A stretch of 18,708 nucleotides of DNA from JALQTD01 sp036825655 (GTDB taxonomy: Bacteria; Bacteroidota; Bacteroidia; Flavobacteriales_D; Sanyastnellaceae). Shown piece after piece: positions 8,601-14,384 of the stretch (position 1 is the first letter of the stretch; each line of letters begins with the position of its first letter). The stretch spans positions 1 to 18,708 of the forward strand of contig DAISXU010000041.1 in assembly GCA_036825655.1 (NCBI GenBank), read 5' to 3'. The notes under the pieces were generated by a model. The model was not told where the DNA came from. It made no database searches and saw only the letters and a program-made list of their open reading frames with translations. The position numbers and the translations under genes are program-made.

Positions 8601-8799
8601 TGGACTGGAGTATTTCCCAAGTGCTCGAGTAACCGTGTTCAATCGATACGGACAAGTTCTTTTTGAGTCCCTCGGATACGAAACGAGGTGGGATGGCCGA
8701 TACAACAACGCGTTGTTGCCGATGGCCGACTACTATTACACCATCGAATTCGCGAATGGAAACGCTCCCATCACAGGGACAGTCACCTTGAAATACTAA
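5644..8799 (+). CDS. Secreted SprB-like repeat protein with T9SS type B (CHU_C) sorting domain
   Basis: A 1051-residue surface or secreted protein. Residues 1-35 form a signal peptide (basic Arg7 and Arg12, then a hydrophobic core, likely cleavage near VQG-Q), which decides the start at 5644 over an in-frame ATG at 5614. Residues about 36-250 are an N-terminal module similar to the protein encoded at 9815-10441. Residues about 254-962 hold about nine SprB-like repeats of 75-85 residues, each opening with a Cys near a 'DG/NG' and containing 'GGT'. Residues about 964-1051 are the CHU_C domain (ITPNGDNYNDEW, VTVFNRYGQVLFES, WDGRYNN, DYYYTI, GTVTLKY), the signal for export by the type IX system. 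SprB of Flavobacterium is a much longer mobile adhesin for gliding; this is a short relative, so adhesion is inferred, not shown. The PorP/SprF-family gene follows after 6 bases. Confidence 0.9.
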   Translation: MIHISIRPQALRAASLVIASAALFFMLLPSMVQGQMISVTWEVDTTFYAPMPLPGSSPGEPAYDFDEEDLLNGYTTYSVYANFTNPTDKLVAVYAANTVEDLTAPLTLNAPCGCYDTPSFGVFYEVNLNELFFPIVPELEFDSYLSFDGIGVLATPNISLNYNLTTGFCDMSVGDGAFILNGGTGQVCGDDLQIQLFQITTCGPFDFHACFQVFPLGSQADDDVQFFCMETNGGMLSVDPPCDDWSDENAAIDVLYDIDCFGDLAAVEVTPLGGNSSDITYELYSAQDSVLIATQTGNNQFGSLEEGAYFVTLVDGNTCRDTSEVFSFVEPTEFQVSFSLESDNLCPEEYTSVVHMDVAGGTEPWDFIAYSTTNLGVGSMPNGDFDWIGLPCINGDGEYEFTAEDANGCQVDTIIELNCPAQFNFDLESSDVTCFGAGNGELNGVITGGTGVLTWTSDPVLSGIAGASPLVVNEDGLDPGVYEVVIEDQNGCSSATNFQVNEPSEVVTEVVFTDLGCAGECNGTIVQSASGGTAPYEFIVTTLAGAGADADALCAGTYLANAIDDNNCVIQDTVVISEPIAIEFEVVVSNVSCAGQADGSICVVGATGGNGELLYQVDPPADPFVNTPCFDLPVGTYAIHVTDESNCTVSVDGLTLIEPDPIQLILNTDEITCFGFDDGAISVSAIGGTGEIEMISPVSNSLPFELVDLGAGITTIEVQDESGCTLVSDIDLIEPAPLTLDVLATENIACGGDCNGSVVLDFAGGTGTVELFINGNEIFNLGALCQGDYEALVVDANGCETVSAFAIDSPPTLEVLMAVTDVTCTGMDDGAANIFPIGGTGVLSWEIFPAGIDLDNLLEGEYAVSLVDAIGCVEDTTFVVGAEETTDMTVAMLSSPVTCWNEEDGTATASVTGGYAPIEFIWSDEMAQSTATATGLPEDVYSVVITDSLGCTITRTVEVDPTIGCLFIAEAITPNGDNYNDEWIVGGLEYFPSARVTVFNRYGQVLFESLGYETRWDGRYNNALLPMADYYYTIEFANGNAPITGTVTLKY
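6403..8529 (+). repeat. About nine SprB-like protein repeats
   Basis: Diverged in-frame protein repeats inside the 5644-8799 gene. Opening cysteines are at residues 260, 346, 434, 517, 593, 673, 750, 824 and 899, spaced 74-88 residues apart. Typical features are an opening (V/I)xC-x-G, a following DG or NG, a GGT turn, a G-x-Y strand, an NGC or similar, and a closing EP. Units 1 and 2 are the most diverged. The DNA is not visibly repetitive, so this is an old array, not a recent expansion. Confidence 0.8.
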
Positions 8800-8805
8800 G
8801 CCACC

Positions 8806-9774
8806 ATGAGCATTCTTCGCAACATCCTGCTTGGATTAGCCTTCATTGGCGGAATCGCATCGATCACCCAAGCGCAGCAAGTTTTTCGCCGTTCACAGTT
8901 TCTTATGAACCCGTATTTGAGCAACCCTGCGGTTGCAGGTACGAGCATTGATTCACCAATTTCTGCGTCTTACCGCAACCAATGGACAGGGTTTGATGGA
9001 GCGCCTAAGACCAATACATTTTCGGGCCACACGGGACTTCCAAACAAATTTGGCATTGGGGGTGTCATTTATTCTGACAACACTGGCGGCGCCATTAAGC
9101 AATCGGGGGTTGAAGTAACTGGCAGCTATACGATTGACCTCAACAATTACGATGCTGTGTCATTCGGTTTGAGTTTGATGGCGAACCAATGGTCCTTTGA
9201 CAACGACCTCGAAGTCTGGGATGTGGAGGACCCGGCACTTCAATGGGGAATGGAGCAGAGCATGAGCCTGGATGCGAATTTTGGGATGATGATTTTTGGG
9301 GATGGATACTCGTTTGGTTTTTCTATTCCCCAATTGCTTCAATCGAAATCAGGAATCAATTCTTCTCCTTCGGGCAACACCATCGACGACAATTCCTTGT
9401 TCAGGCATTTCAGGTTCATGGGGCGTTATGTCTACGAGGTCAACAAGGATTTTGAATTGGAAACAGCTGGATTGGTGCGGTTTACTGCAGTAACCCCAGC
9501 GCAGATGGACGTTTATGTGAAAGCGTTGTATGCGAAAACCGCTTGGCTCATGTTGGGCTTGCGGGCAGGGGATGCGGTCTTGGTTGGAACCGGTTTGAAT
9601 TATGGACAGTTTGGTTTTGCGTATACCTATGACATCACATCAACCGACGCACGCCTGTTCAGTCCCCACACGCATGAATTGACCTTGACCTATTGGATGC
9701 CTCGAAATGGTGGTTTCGCAAACCGCTCCTTGAATAGCAAGCGAATGATTGGGCGTGACCGCCTTGTCCGCTAG
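8806..9774 (+). CDS. PorP/SprF-family outer-membrane protein
   Basis: A 322-residue protein with a signal peptide (hydrophobic 6-20, ending ITQAQ-Q near residue 24), then the family opening QVFRRSQFLMNPYLSNPAVA, followed by alternating strands typical of a beta barrel. PorP/SprF-like proteins sit in the outer membrane and are usually encoded directly after the CHU_C-tagged protein they help to secrete or anchor, as SprF follows SprB (established for Flavobacterium). The 6-base spacing to the upstream CHU_C gene fits that pairing. Conserved turns such as SYRNQWTGFDGAP (54-66) and GGVIYSDNTGGAI support the family. The T9SS core genes (gldK-N, sov/sprA, porV) are not in this window, so this pair would use a core encoded elsewhere. 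Family call is firm; the partner assignment is inferred from position. Confidence 0.9.
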   Translation: MSILRNILLGLAFIGGIASITQAQQVFRRSQFLMNPYLSNPAVAGTSIDSPISASYRNQWTGFDGAPKTNTFSGHTGLPNKFGIGGVIYSDNTGGAIKQSGVEVTGSYTIDLNNYDAVSFGLSLMANQWSFDNDLEVWDVEDPALQWGMEQSMSLDANFGMMIFGDGYSFGFSIPQLLQSKSGINSSPSGNTIDDNSLFRHFRFMGRYVYEVNKDFELETAGLVRFTAVTPAQMDVYVKALYAKTAWLMLGLRAGDAVLVGTGLNYGQFGFAYTYDITSTDARLFSPHTHELTLTYWMPRNGGFANRSLNSKRMIGRDRLVR

Positions 9775-9814
9775 AGCTTTTTTTTCGTAATTTGTAGGTT
9801 ATAAGTTTTACACC

Positions 9815-10441
9815 ATGCAGAAGTTATTTCCTTTGGTATTCATGTTTATGCCTGCGCTCCTGTTGGGCCAGTTTCAAGAATTGGTCATTGAGGAGGTAGA
9901 CAACAATGGAGTTGTGGACGGAAGAACCTGGCGCATTTATGCGCTAATGGAAAATCCTGGAGATGTCATAGATGCCATTTATGGAGAAGAAAAAGCAGCG
10001 CTGTGGATTCGGTCCGAAAAAGGGTTTTATCAGCATCCGAAGGGTGGGGCTTTGGCAAGTCAAGTACAGCGTTATGATGTTGAAAATGACAGGACCTTGC
10101 GCTACGACTCCTGGTTTACGATTGGCAAATCGGATAACTACCTTAACAAAGTGGCGAGCTTTCCTCCCGATTTGAGCTTTGACACGTTCGAATCAGGTGG
10201 GAACTTTGAGTCGAACAATGGCGCATGGTTTGTAGTTCCTACTGAATTTCAGGCACAAGCTCCAAGCGATCGTAAGATTTTGCTGATGCAGCTGACCTCC
10301 ACTGGTCCCATTGAAGGACTCATCAATGTCCATGGACGGGAAGTTCCAGACAGCTTCGATGAGAGCGGAAACATTGTTGGTGGAGTTACTCAAATCCAAG
10401 CAGAAGGCCTTTCGTTTTCTTTGCCTCCCAAGGGGGAGTGA
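9815..10441 (+). CDS. Secreted single-module protein resembling the N-terminal module of the upstream adhesin-like protein
   Basis: A 208-residue protein with a short signal peptide (residues 1-18, core FPLVFMFMPALLL) and one extracellular module. The module carries RTWRIYALMENPGDVIDAIY (37-56), FYQHPKGG, RYDSWFTIG (96-104), FESGGNFESNNGAWFV (125-140) and DRKILLMQLTSTG (152-164). I recall this pattern as a module repeated in large secreted proteins of marine Bacteroidota, but I know of no assigned function and name no domain entry. The same order of motifs appears in residues about 73-207 of the 1051-residue protein at 5644. No CHU_C or other T9SS C-terminal signal is present; the chain ends LSFSLPPKGE, so after Sec export it may stay periplasmic or bind the surface complex. 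It lies 40 bases after the PorP/SprF gene, behind a run of eight T, and before a strong terminator. Role unknown. Confidence 0.8.
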   Translation: MQKLFPLVFMFMPALLLGQFQELVIEEVDNNGVVDGRTWRIYALMENPGDVIDAIYGEEKAALWIRSEKGFYQHPKGGALASQVQRYDVENDRTLRYDSWFTIGKSDNYLNKVASFPPDLSFDTFESGGNFESNNGAWFVVPTEFQAQAPSDRKILLMQLTSTGPIEGLINVHGREVPDSFDESGNIVGGVTQIQAEGLSFSLPPKGE

Positions 10442-10465
10442 GGTTCAGGCTTAGGGTAAAAGATT

Positions 10466-10492
10466 AGCAGCCGTTCCTTTGGGGCGGCTGTT
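10466..10492. terminator. Bidirectional hairpin terminator between the surface cassette and uvrA
   Basis: AGCAGCCGTTCC (10466-10477), loop TTT, then GGGGCGGCTGTT (10481-10492) form a 12-pair hairpin counting two G-U pairs near the loop. It lies 24 bases after the stop of the 208-residue gene and 8 bases beyond the uvrA stop, between convergent genes. The T-tract is weak on the plus strand and better on the minus strand (CTTTT), so it probably serves both directions. Confidence 0.7.
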
Positions 10493-10500
10493 TGCTTGCA

Positions 10501-13329
10501 TCAAAATTTGACAGCAAGGTGCTGCCCTGTGATGGATGATTTATCGGCGATTGCCCCGCTCGGTGGTCCCTGATACGTGCACGTTCCGCCAGACGCACCT
10601 CCACCTGGGCCCATGTCGATGAGGTGGTCAGCGTGTGCCAAGACATCGAGGTGGTGCTCGATGACCACCAGGGTGTGCCCTTGGTTTATCAATGCGTCAA
10701 AGGCCTCGAGTAGCTTTTGAACATCATGCACATGCAGTCCTGTGGTGGGCTCATCGAAAATGAAGAGTGTGGAGCCTTTTCTAGACCCTTTGGAGAGGAA
10801 GGTTGCGAGTTTGATGCGTTGTGCTTCTCCGCCGCTCAAAGTATGAGAGCCTTGCCCCAACGCGAGGTAACCCAATCCTACATCGGAGAGGGGCTGCAAC
10901 TTTTCGATGATCTTTTGAAGCCCATTTTGGCCTTTTTTCATCGCCGGGTCTGGATGTGCGAAGAAGGACAATGCGTCATCAACGGTCATGTTAAGCACCT
11001 GAGCGATGTTCTTGTCCCGCCATTTTACTTCGAGGACTTCACTCTTGTACCGCTTCCCTTTGCAGGCGTCACAGGTCAGTCGAATGTCCGCCATGAATTG
11101 CATACCGATGGTCACTTCTCCTTCGCCGTCGCATTGGTCGCATCGTCCACCCGGAACATTGAATGAAAAATGACCCGCTTTGTAGCCCCGCGCAAGGGAC
11201 ATGGAGGTGGACGCAAACAACGATCGAATGTCGTCGAATGCCTTCACGTACGTAACCGGATTCGAACGCGAATTCTTACCGAGCGGATGTTGGTCAACGG
11301 CTTCAAGGGTTGCGATGTTGCCGATTTCACCTCGCAGGGTTCCACGGGCGTTGGGCAGGGTTAAGCCATCTATCTCTGCCCGCAAAAGTGGGAGGAAGAC
11401 TTCGTTGATCAGGGTGCTTTTACCCGAACCACTTACTCCAGAAACCACAGTCAATGCGTGCAAAGGAATGCTCACATCCACGCCTTTTAGGTTGTTTGCT
11501 CTCGCTCCTATGAGCTGCAAGGCATCGTGACGAGGACGAGATTGAACTGGAATGGGAATGCGTTTTCTTCCCGAGAGGTATGCAGCAGTTAAGGAGGGGT
11601 GGTCTGCAGGAAGCGCTGCGCATGAACGAAGATCACCTGCGAAGACCACTTCGCCTCCGTGGGTGCCGGCCAGCGGCCCCATGTCGATTACATGATCTGC
11701 TGCCGCGAGGATGTCTTCATCGTGTTCCACCACAACAACGGTGTTGCCCAAATCCCGCAAACTGTGGAGGACTTGTATCAATCGACTCGTATCGTGTGGA
11801 TGAAGGCCGATGCTGGGTTCATCCAAAATGTAGGTCGATCCGACCAGGCTGCTGCCCAAGCATGTGCTCAATGCAATCCGTTGTGACTCGCCTCCGCTTA
11901 ACGTGTTGCTCGGGCGATTCAAAGTGAGGTAATCGAGCCCAACATCTGATATGTAACTCATCCTCGAGCGAATCTCTTCGATCAAACGCGCTCCAATCGT
12001 GCGTTCTGCCTCTCCAAGTTGAAGGCCCTCGATCCAAGCCCGTACGTCAGCGATGGGTTTCATCAGCAAATCAGGCAGGGAAGCGCCGTTGATTTTGACA
12101 TGGCGGGTGTCCGGATGAATTCGTGCTCCTTTGCAAGTTGTGCAGGGAGTCCTGCCACGGTACCGGCTCATGAGGACCCGGTTTTGGATTTTGTACCCTT
12201 TCGCTTCAAGGTGGTCAAAAAAGGACTGAATCCCCTTAAAACCTGAGTTTCCATTCCAAACAGCATCGCGCGCTTCGTCCGTAAGTTCTTGCCAAGGGGT
12301 GTGAATCGATATCCCTTCCCGAGGAGCAGCGATGCACAGTTTTTCATTCCAACGGGCGTGTTGATCAGATCGCCAAGGTGCTACGGCGCCTTCATACAAG
12401 GTGAGTCTTGGATCCGGAATTACAAGATCTGGATCAACGCCGAGAATTTGACCGAACCCCTCGCACCTAGGGCATGCTCCCACGGGGCTGTTGAATGCGA
12501 AAAAATCCGGAGTGGGTTCGGTAAAGGTCAATCCATCCCGCTCAAACCGGGTGCTGAATTCCAAGGTTTCGTCTGTGTCAACGAGCACTGCCTTGCAACT
12601 GCCACCTCCCTCAAAAAGAGCCGTTTCTATCGAATCTGCGCAACGTGCCCGAAAGGAATCTCCTTGCTCTACAGCGAGGCGATCGACAACCAATTCCGTT
12701 TGATGCCACTCTGCGGAGCCTTGTTCGACTTCAATGCCATCTTGGGCATCGGTGCGGTTGCCAAGCAGGTCAGCAATCACATGCACCTCATTGTGGATGC
12801 GAACCCTGCTGAATCCTTGTTGGGAGTAAACTTCAAGCTGCCGCGCTAAAGTCCGATCTGTTCGCGCTTGGATGGGAGCGGTGAGCAAGAATCGAGAACC
12901 GATGGGCAATGCAAGCAACCGGTTGACCACATCGGTAGTTTGGTCGCGCTTTACTTCTTCCCCTGAAATGGGGGAGTATGTTTTGCCGATGCGAGCGAAG
13001 AGCAACCGCAAGTGGTCGTGAATTTCCGTTCGCGTTCCTACGGTGGATCGAGGCCCTCCAGCTGAGGTTCGTTGTTCTATGGCAATGGCTGGGGATATTC
13101 CATCGATGGAATCCACGTCGGGTTTGTCTAGCCTTCCGAGAAATTGTCGCGCGTAGCTGCTCAGGCTTTCGACATACCTTCTTTGGCCTTCGGCGTAGAG
13201 TGTGTCAAAGGCGAGTGAACTCTTTCCAGAGCCGGATAACCCTGTGATAACCGTCATCTTTCCTTTCGGAATCGATGCACTTACATCCTTGAGGTTGTGA
13301 ACCCGAGCACCTTTGATCTGAATCTCCAT
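10501..13329 (-). CDS. uvrA: Excinuclease ABC subunit A
   Basis: Damage-recognition ATPase of nucleotide excision repair, working as a dimer with UvrB in the cytoplasm. The 942-residue length is full size. The first ATPase half has Walker A GLSGSGKSS (30-38), zinc ligands C286/C289 and C396/C399, signature LSGGESQRI (477-485) and Walker B YILDEPSIGLH (500-510). The second half has Walker A GVSGSGKST (631-639), zinc finger C730/C733 and C753/C756 with a 19-residue loop, signature LSGGEAQRI (831-839) and FDEPTTGLH (858-866). All key residues are present. FMADI after the last finger is what I recall from one of the two UvrA types often co-occurring in Bacteroidota, so a second uvrA may exist elsewhere. 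A consensus-like promoter lies 20 bases upstream of the ATG. It is divergent from the ECF sigma gene and convergent with the surface cassette. Confidence 0.95.
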   Translation of the reverse strand: MEIQIKGARVHNLKDVSASIPKGKMTVITGLSGSGKSSLAFDTLYAEGQRRYVESLSSYARQFLGRLDKPDVDSIDGISPAIAIEQRTSAGGPRSTVGTRTEIHDHLRLLFARIGKTYSPISGEEVKRDQTTDVVNRLLALPIGSRFLLTAPIQARTDRTLARQLEVYSQQGFSRVRIHNEVHVIADLLGNRTDAQDGIEVEQGSAEWHQTELVVDRLAVEQGDSFRARCADSIETALFEGGGSCKAVLVDTDETLEFSTRFERDGLTFTEPTPDFFAFNSPVGACPRCEGFGQILGVDPDLVIPDPRLTLYEGAVAPWRSDQHARWNEKLCIAAPREGISIHTPWQELTDEARDAVWNGNSGFKGIQSFFDHLEAKGYKIQNRVLMSRYRGRTPCTTCKGARIHPDTRHVKINGASLPDLLMKPIADVRAWIEGLQLGEAERTIGARLIEEIRSRMSYISDVGLDYLTLNRPSNTLSGGESQRIALSTCLGSSLVGSTYILDEPSIGLHPHDTSRLIQVLHSLRDLGNTVVVVEHDEDILAAADHVIDMGPLAGTHGGEVVFAGDLRSCAALPADHPSLTAAYLSGRKRIPIPVQSRPRHDALQLIGARANNLKGVDVSIPLHALTVVSGVSGSGKSTLINEVFLPLLRAEIDGLTLPNARGTLRGEIGNIATLEAVDQHPLGKNSRSNPVTYVKAFDDIRSLFASTSMSLARGYKAGHFSFNVPGGRCDQCDGEGEVTIGMQFMADIRLTCDACKGKRYKSEVLEVKWRDKNIAQVLNMTVDDALSFFAHPDPAMKKGQNGLQKIIEKLQPLSDVGLGYLALGQGSHTLSGGEAQRIKLATFLSKGSRKGSTLFIFDEPTTGLHVHDVQKLLEAFDALINQGHTLVVIEHHLDVLAHADHLIDMGPGGGASGGTCTYQGPPSGAIADKSSITGQHLAVKF

Positions 13330-13348
13330 TGGCTACTTTTAACAGCCT

Positions 13349-13379
13349 CAAAGGTACCTGAGTTTTGGAGTGACTGAAA
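13349..13379 (-). promoter_or_regulatory. Bacteroidota-type promoter of uvrA
   Basis: On the minus strand TTTC (13379-13376) is followed by 19 bases and TACCTTTG (13356-13349). This is the TTTG-N19-TAnnTTTG consensus with one mismatch, in the -33 box. The expected leader to the ATG at 13329 is short, about 10-15 bases. No LexA-like palindrome is obvious in it. Confidence 0.6.
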
Positions 13380-13448
13380 AAAATCCTATTTTAGAGTTCG
13401 TAAGTCAAAAATATACGCTCATCGATACATTTTACGCAATTTTTTAGT

Positions 13449-13462
13449 CCGGTCTTGACCGG
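13449..13462. promoter_or_regulatory. 14-base perfect palindrome upstream of the sigma-factor gene, possible operator
   Basis: CCGGTC-TT-GACCGG is a perfect 6+6 inverted repeat with a 2-base centre, 29 bases before the sigma-factor ATG in an otherwise AT-rich intergenic region. The 2-base loop is too tight for a good RNA hairpin, so a dimeric DNA-binding protein site is the more natural reading. The protein is unknown. A chance palindrome is possible. Confidence 0.4.
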
Positions 13463-13491
13463 TTTTGTTTCATTTTTAATGCGTAAATGTC

Positions 13492-14076
13492 ATGATGGCG
13501 ACCTGCACTGACCAGGAGCTCATTGCCCGCTACAAGAGCGGCGATAACCGAGCGTTCGATGCCTTGTTGAACCGACACCAACAGGCTGTTTTTAACAAAA
13601 TCTTCTTCATGGTGAAGGACGAAGACGTAGCGAATGACGTCTTCCAGGATACCTTCATCAAGGTGGTGAATACGATTCAAGAAGGCAGGTACAATGAACA
13701 AGGTAAATTCCTCCCTTGGGTCATGCGGATTGCTCACAATTTGGCCATTGATACATTCCGCCGGAATCGAAAGATGCCTTTGGTTCGAGGAAATGACGAA
13801 TTTGACGTCTTTGCGACCATTTCCTCAGATTCCCCGCACATTGAAGATCAACTCGTAGACAATCAAATCCGAACAGATGTAATGAAGCTGGTTGACTTGC
13901 TTCCAGAAGAGCAGCAAGAGGTGGTTCGACTGAGGGTGGAATGCGGAATGAGCTTTCAAGAGATTGCTGATGAAACCAATGTTTCCATCAACACGGCCTT
14001 GGGTCGGATGAGGTACGCCTTAATCAGCATGCGCAAGCACATTGAAGTAAATGGCATTCAATTGACCGCGATCTGA
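13492..14076 (+). CDS. ECF-type RNA polymerase sigma factor (sigma-70 family)
   Basis: A 194-residue ECF sigma factor with the two domains needed to direct RNA polymerase. Region 2 spans about 22-92 and includes DVFQDTFIKVVN (49-60, core binding) and WVMRIAHNLAIDTFRRN (76-92, -10 recognition and melting). Region 4 spans about 132-183 and includes LPEEQQEVVRLR and the helix-turn-helix SFQEIADETNVSINTALGRM (154-173). The linker with NDEFDVFATI and the phrase EQGKFLPWVMRIAHNL match a conserved flavobacterial sigma factor that I recall but cannot name. Two adjacent ATG codons (13492 and 13495) are equally plausible starts. No recognisable anti-sigma gene follows; instead a 56-codon ORF lies downstream. 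The upstream palindrome at 13449-13462 may control it. Its regulon cannot be read from the window. Confidence 0.92.
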   Translation: MMATCTDQELIARYKSGDNRAFDALLNRHQQAVFNKIFFMVKDEDVANDVFQDTFIKVVNTIQEGRYNEQGKFLPWVMRIAHNLAIDTFRRNRKMPLVRGNDEFDVFATISSDSPHIEDQLVDNQIRTDVMKLVDLLPEEQQEVVRLRVECGMSFQEIADETNVSINTALGRMRYALISMRKHIEVNGIQLTAI

Positions 14077-14158
14077 TGGGCAGTTGGCGAAAATTCAGGT
14101 CTTCGCATACGAAACACGAATGTGCCGCGTTAGAGGATAGAAATCTAAATCCATATCT

Positions 14159-14329
14159 ATGGCACACGGTACGCTATCTTTTCCTCAAGGATCTGAATTT
14201 GATGAATCAGAATGGTGCTCAACGCCAGCACCTAAGAAGCAAAGTCTTCGGAACATTATGGGATATGCGGCAGCTGCACATAGCACACCGCTTTTACAAA
14301 CCGAACGATTTACGACGTTGCTCAATTGA
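14159..14329 (+). CDS. Candidate small protein downstream of the ECF sigma factor (56 codons)
   Basis: An ATG at 14159 opens a 56-codon frame ending in TGA at 14327-14329, just before the terminator. The product begins MAHGTLSFPQGSEFDESEW, then has a basic centre with helix potential (APKKQSLRNIMGYAAAAH, 24-41), and ends TERFTTLLN. It has no membrane segment or signal peptide. The acidic first half and amphipathic second half look more protein-like than the overlapping 92-codon frame at 14076-14354, which is rich in Arg, His and Leu without pattern. The gap from the sigma stop is 82 bases and there is no clear ribosome-binding site, which is normal in this phylum. I do not recognise it. It could be a sigma-associated regulator or simply an open frame by chance. 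Confidence 0.45.
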   Translation: MAHGTLSFPQGSEFDESEWCSTPAPKKQSLRNIMGYAAAAHSTPLLQTERFTTLLN

Positions 14330-14354
14330 TTACTTGAATTCAGGACTCACGTAG

Positions 14355-14384
14355 AAAGCCGCTTCCATTGAGGAGCGGCTTTTT
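14355..14384. terminator. Intrinsic terminator after the sigma-factor unit, probably two-sided
   Basis: AAAGCCGC (14355-14362) pairs perfectly with GCGGCTTT (14375-14382). An inner TCC/GGA extends the stem around loop ATTGA, with one bulged T. A run of five T (14380-14384) follows on the plus strand, the classic intrinsic form. It begins 26 bases after the small ORF and touches the stop of the convergent exonuclease gene, which it may also terminate. Confidence 0.85.

Noticed and set aside
9778..9785. Run of eight T after the PorP/SprF gene as a terminator
   Set aside because: No stable hairpin lies directly upstream; only a 4-base GGCG/CGCC stem 14 bases earlier. The nearby TAAGTTTT and TAATTTG boxes also lack a well-placed TTG, so no promoter was called either.
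11170..12849. Several plus-strand frames of 64-186 codons opposite uvrA
   Set aside because: They are antisense shadows of a strongly conserved gene and show no domain or signal pattern of their own.
13479..13511. Short upstream frames (ATG at 13479 and 13487) overlapping the sigma-factor start
   Set aside because: They are ten and two codons long and easily arise by chance in an ATG-rich stretch; there is no evidence of attenuation.
14076..14354. A 92-codon plus-strand frame starting on the sigma-factor stop codon
   Set aside because: Composition is rich in Arg, His and Leu without domain pattern, and it overlaps the more protein-like 56-codon frame in another register. Its end near the terminator looks coincidental.
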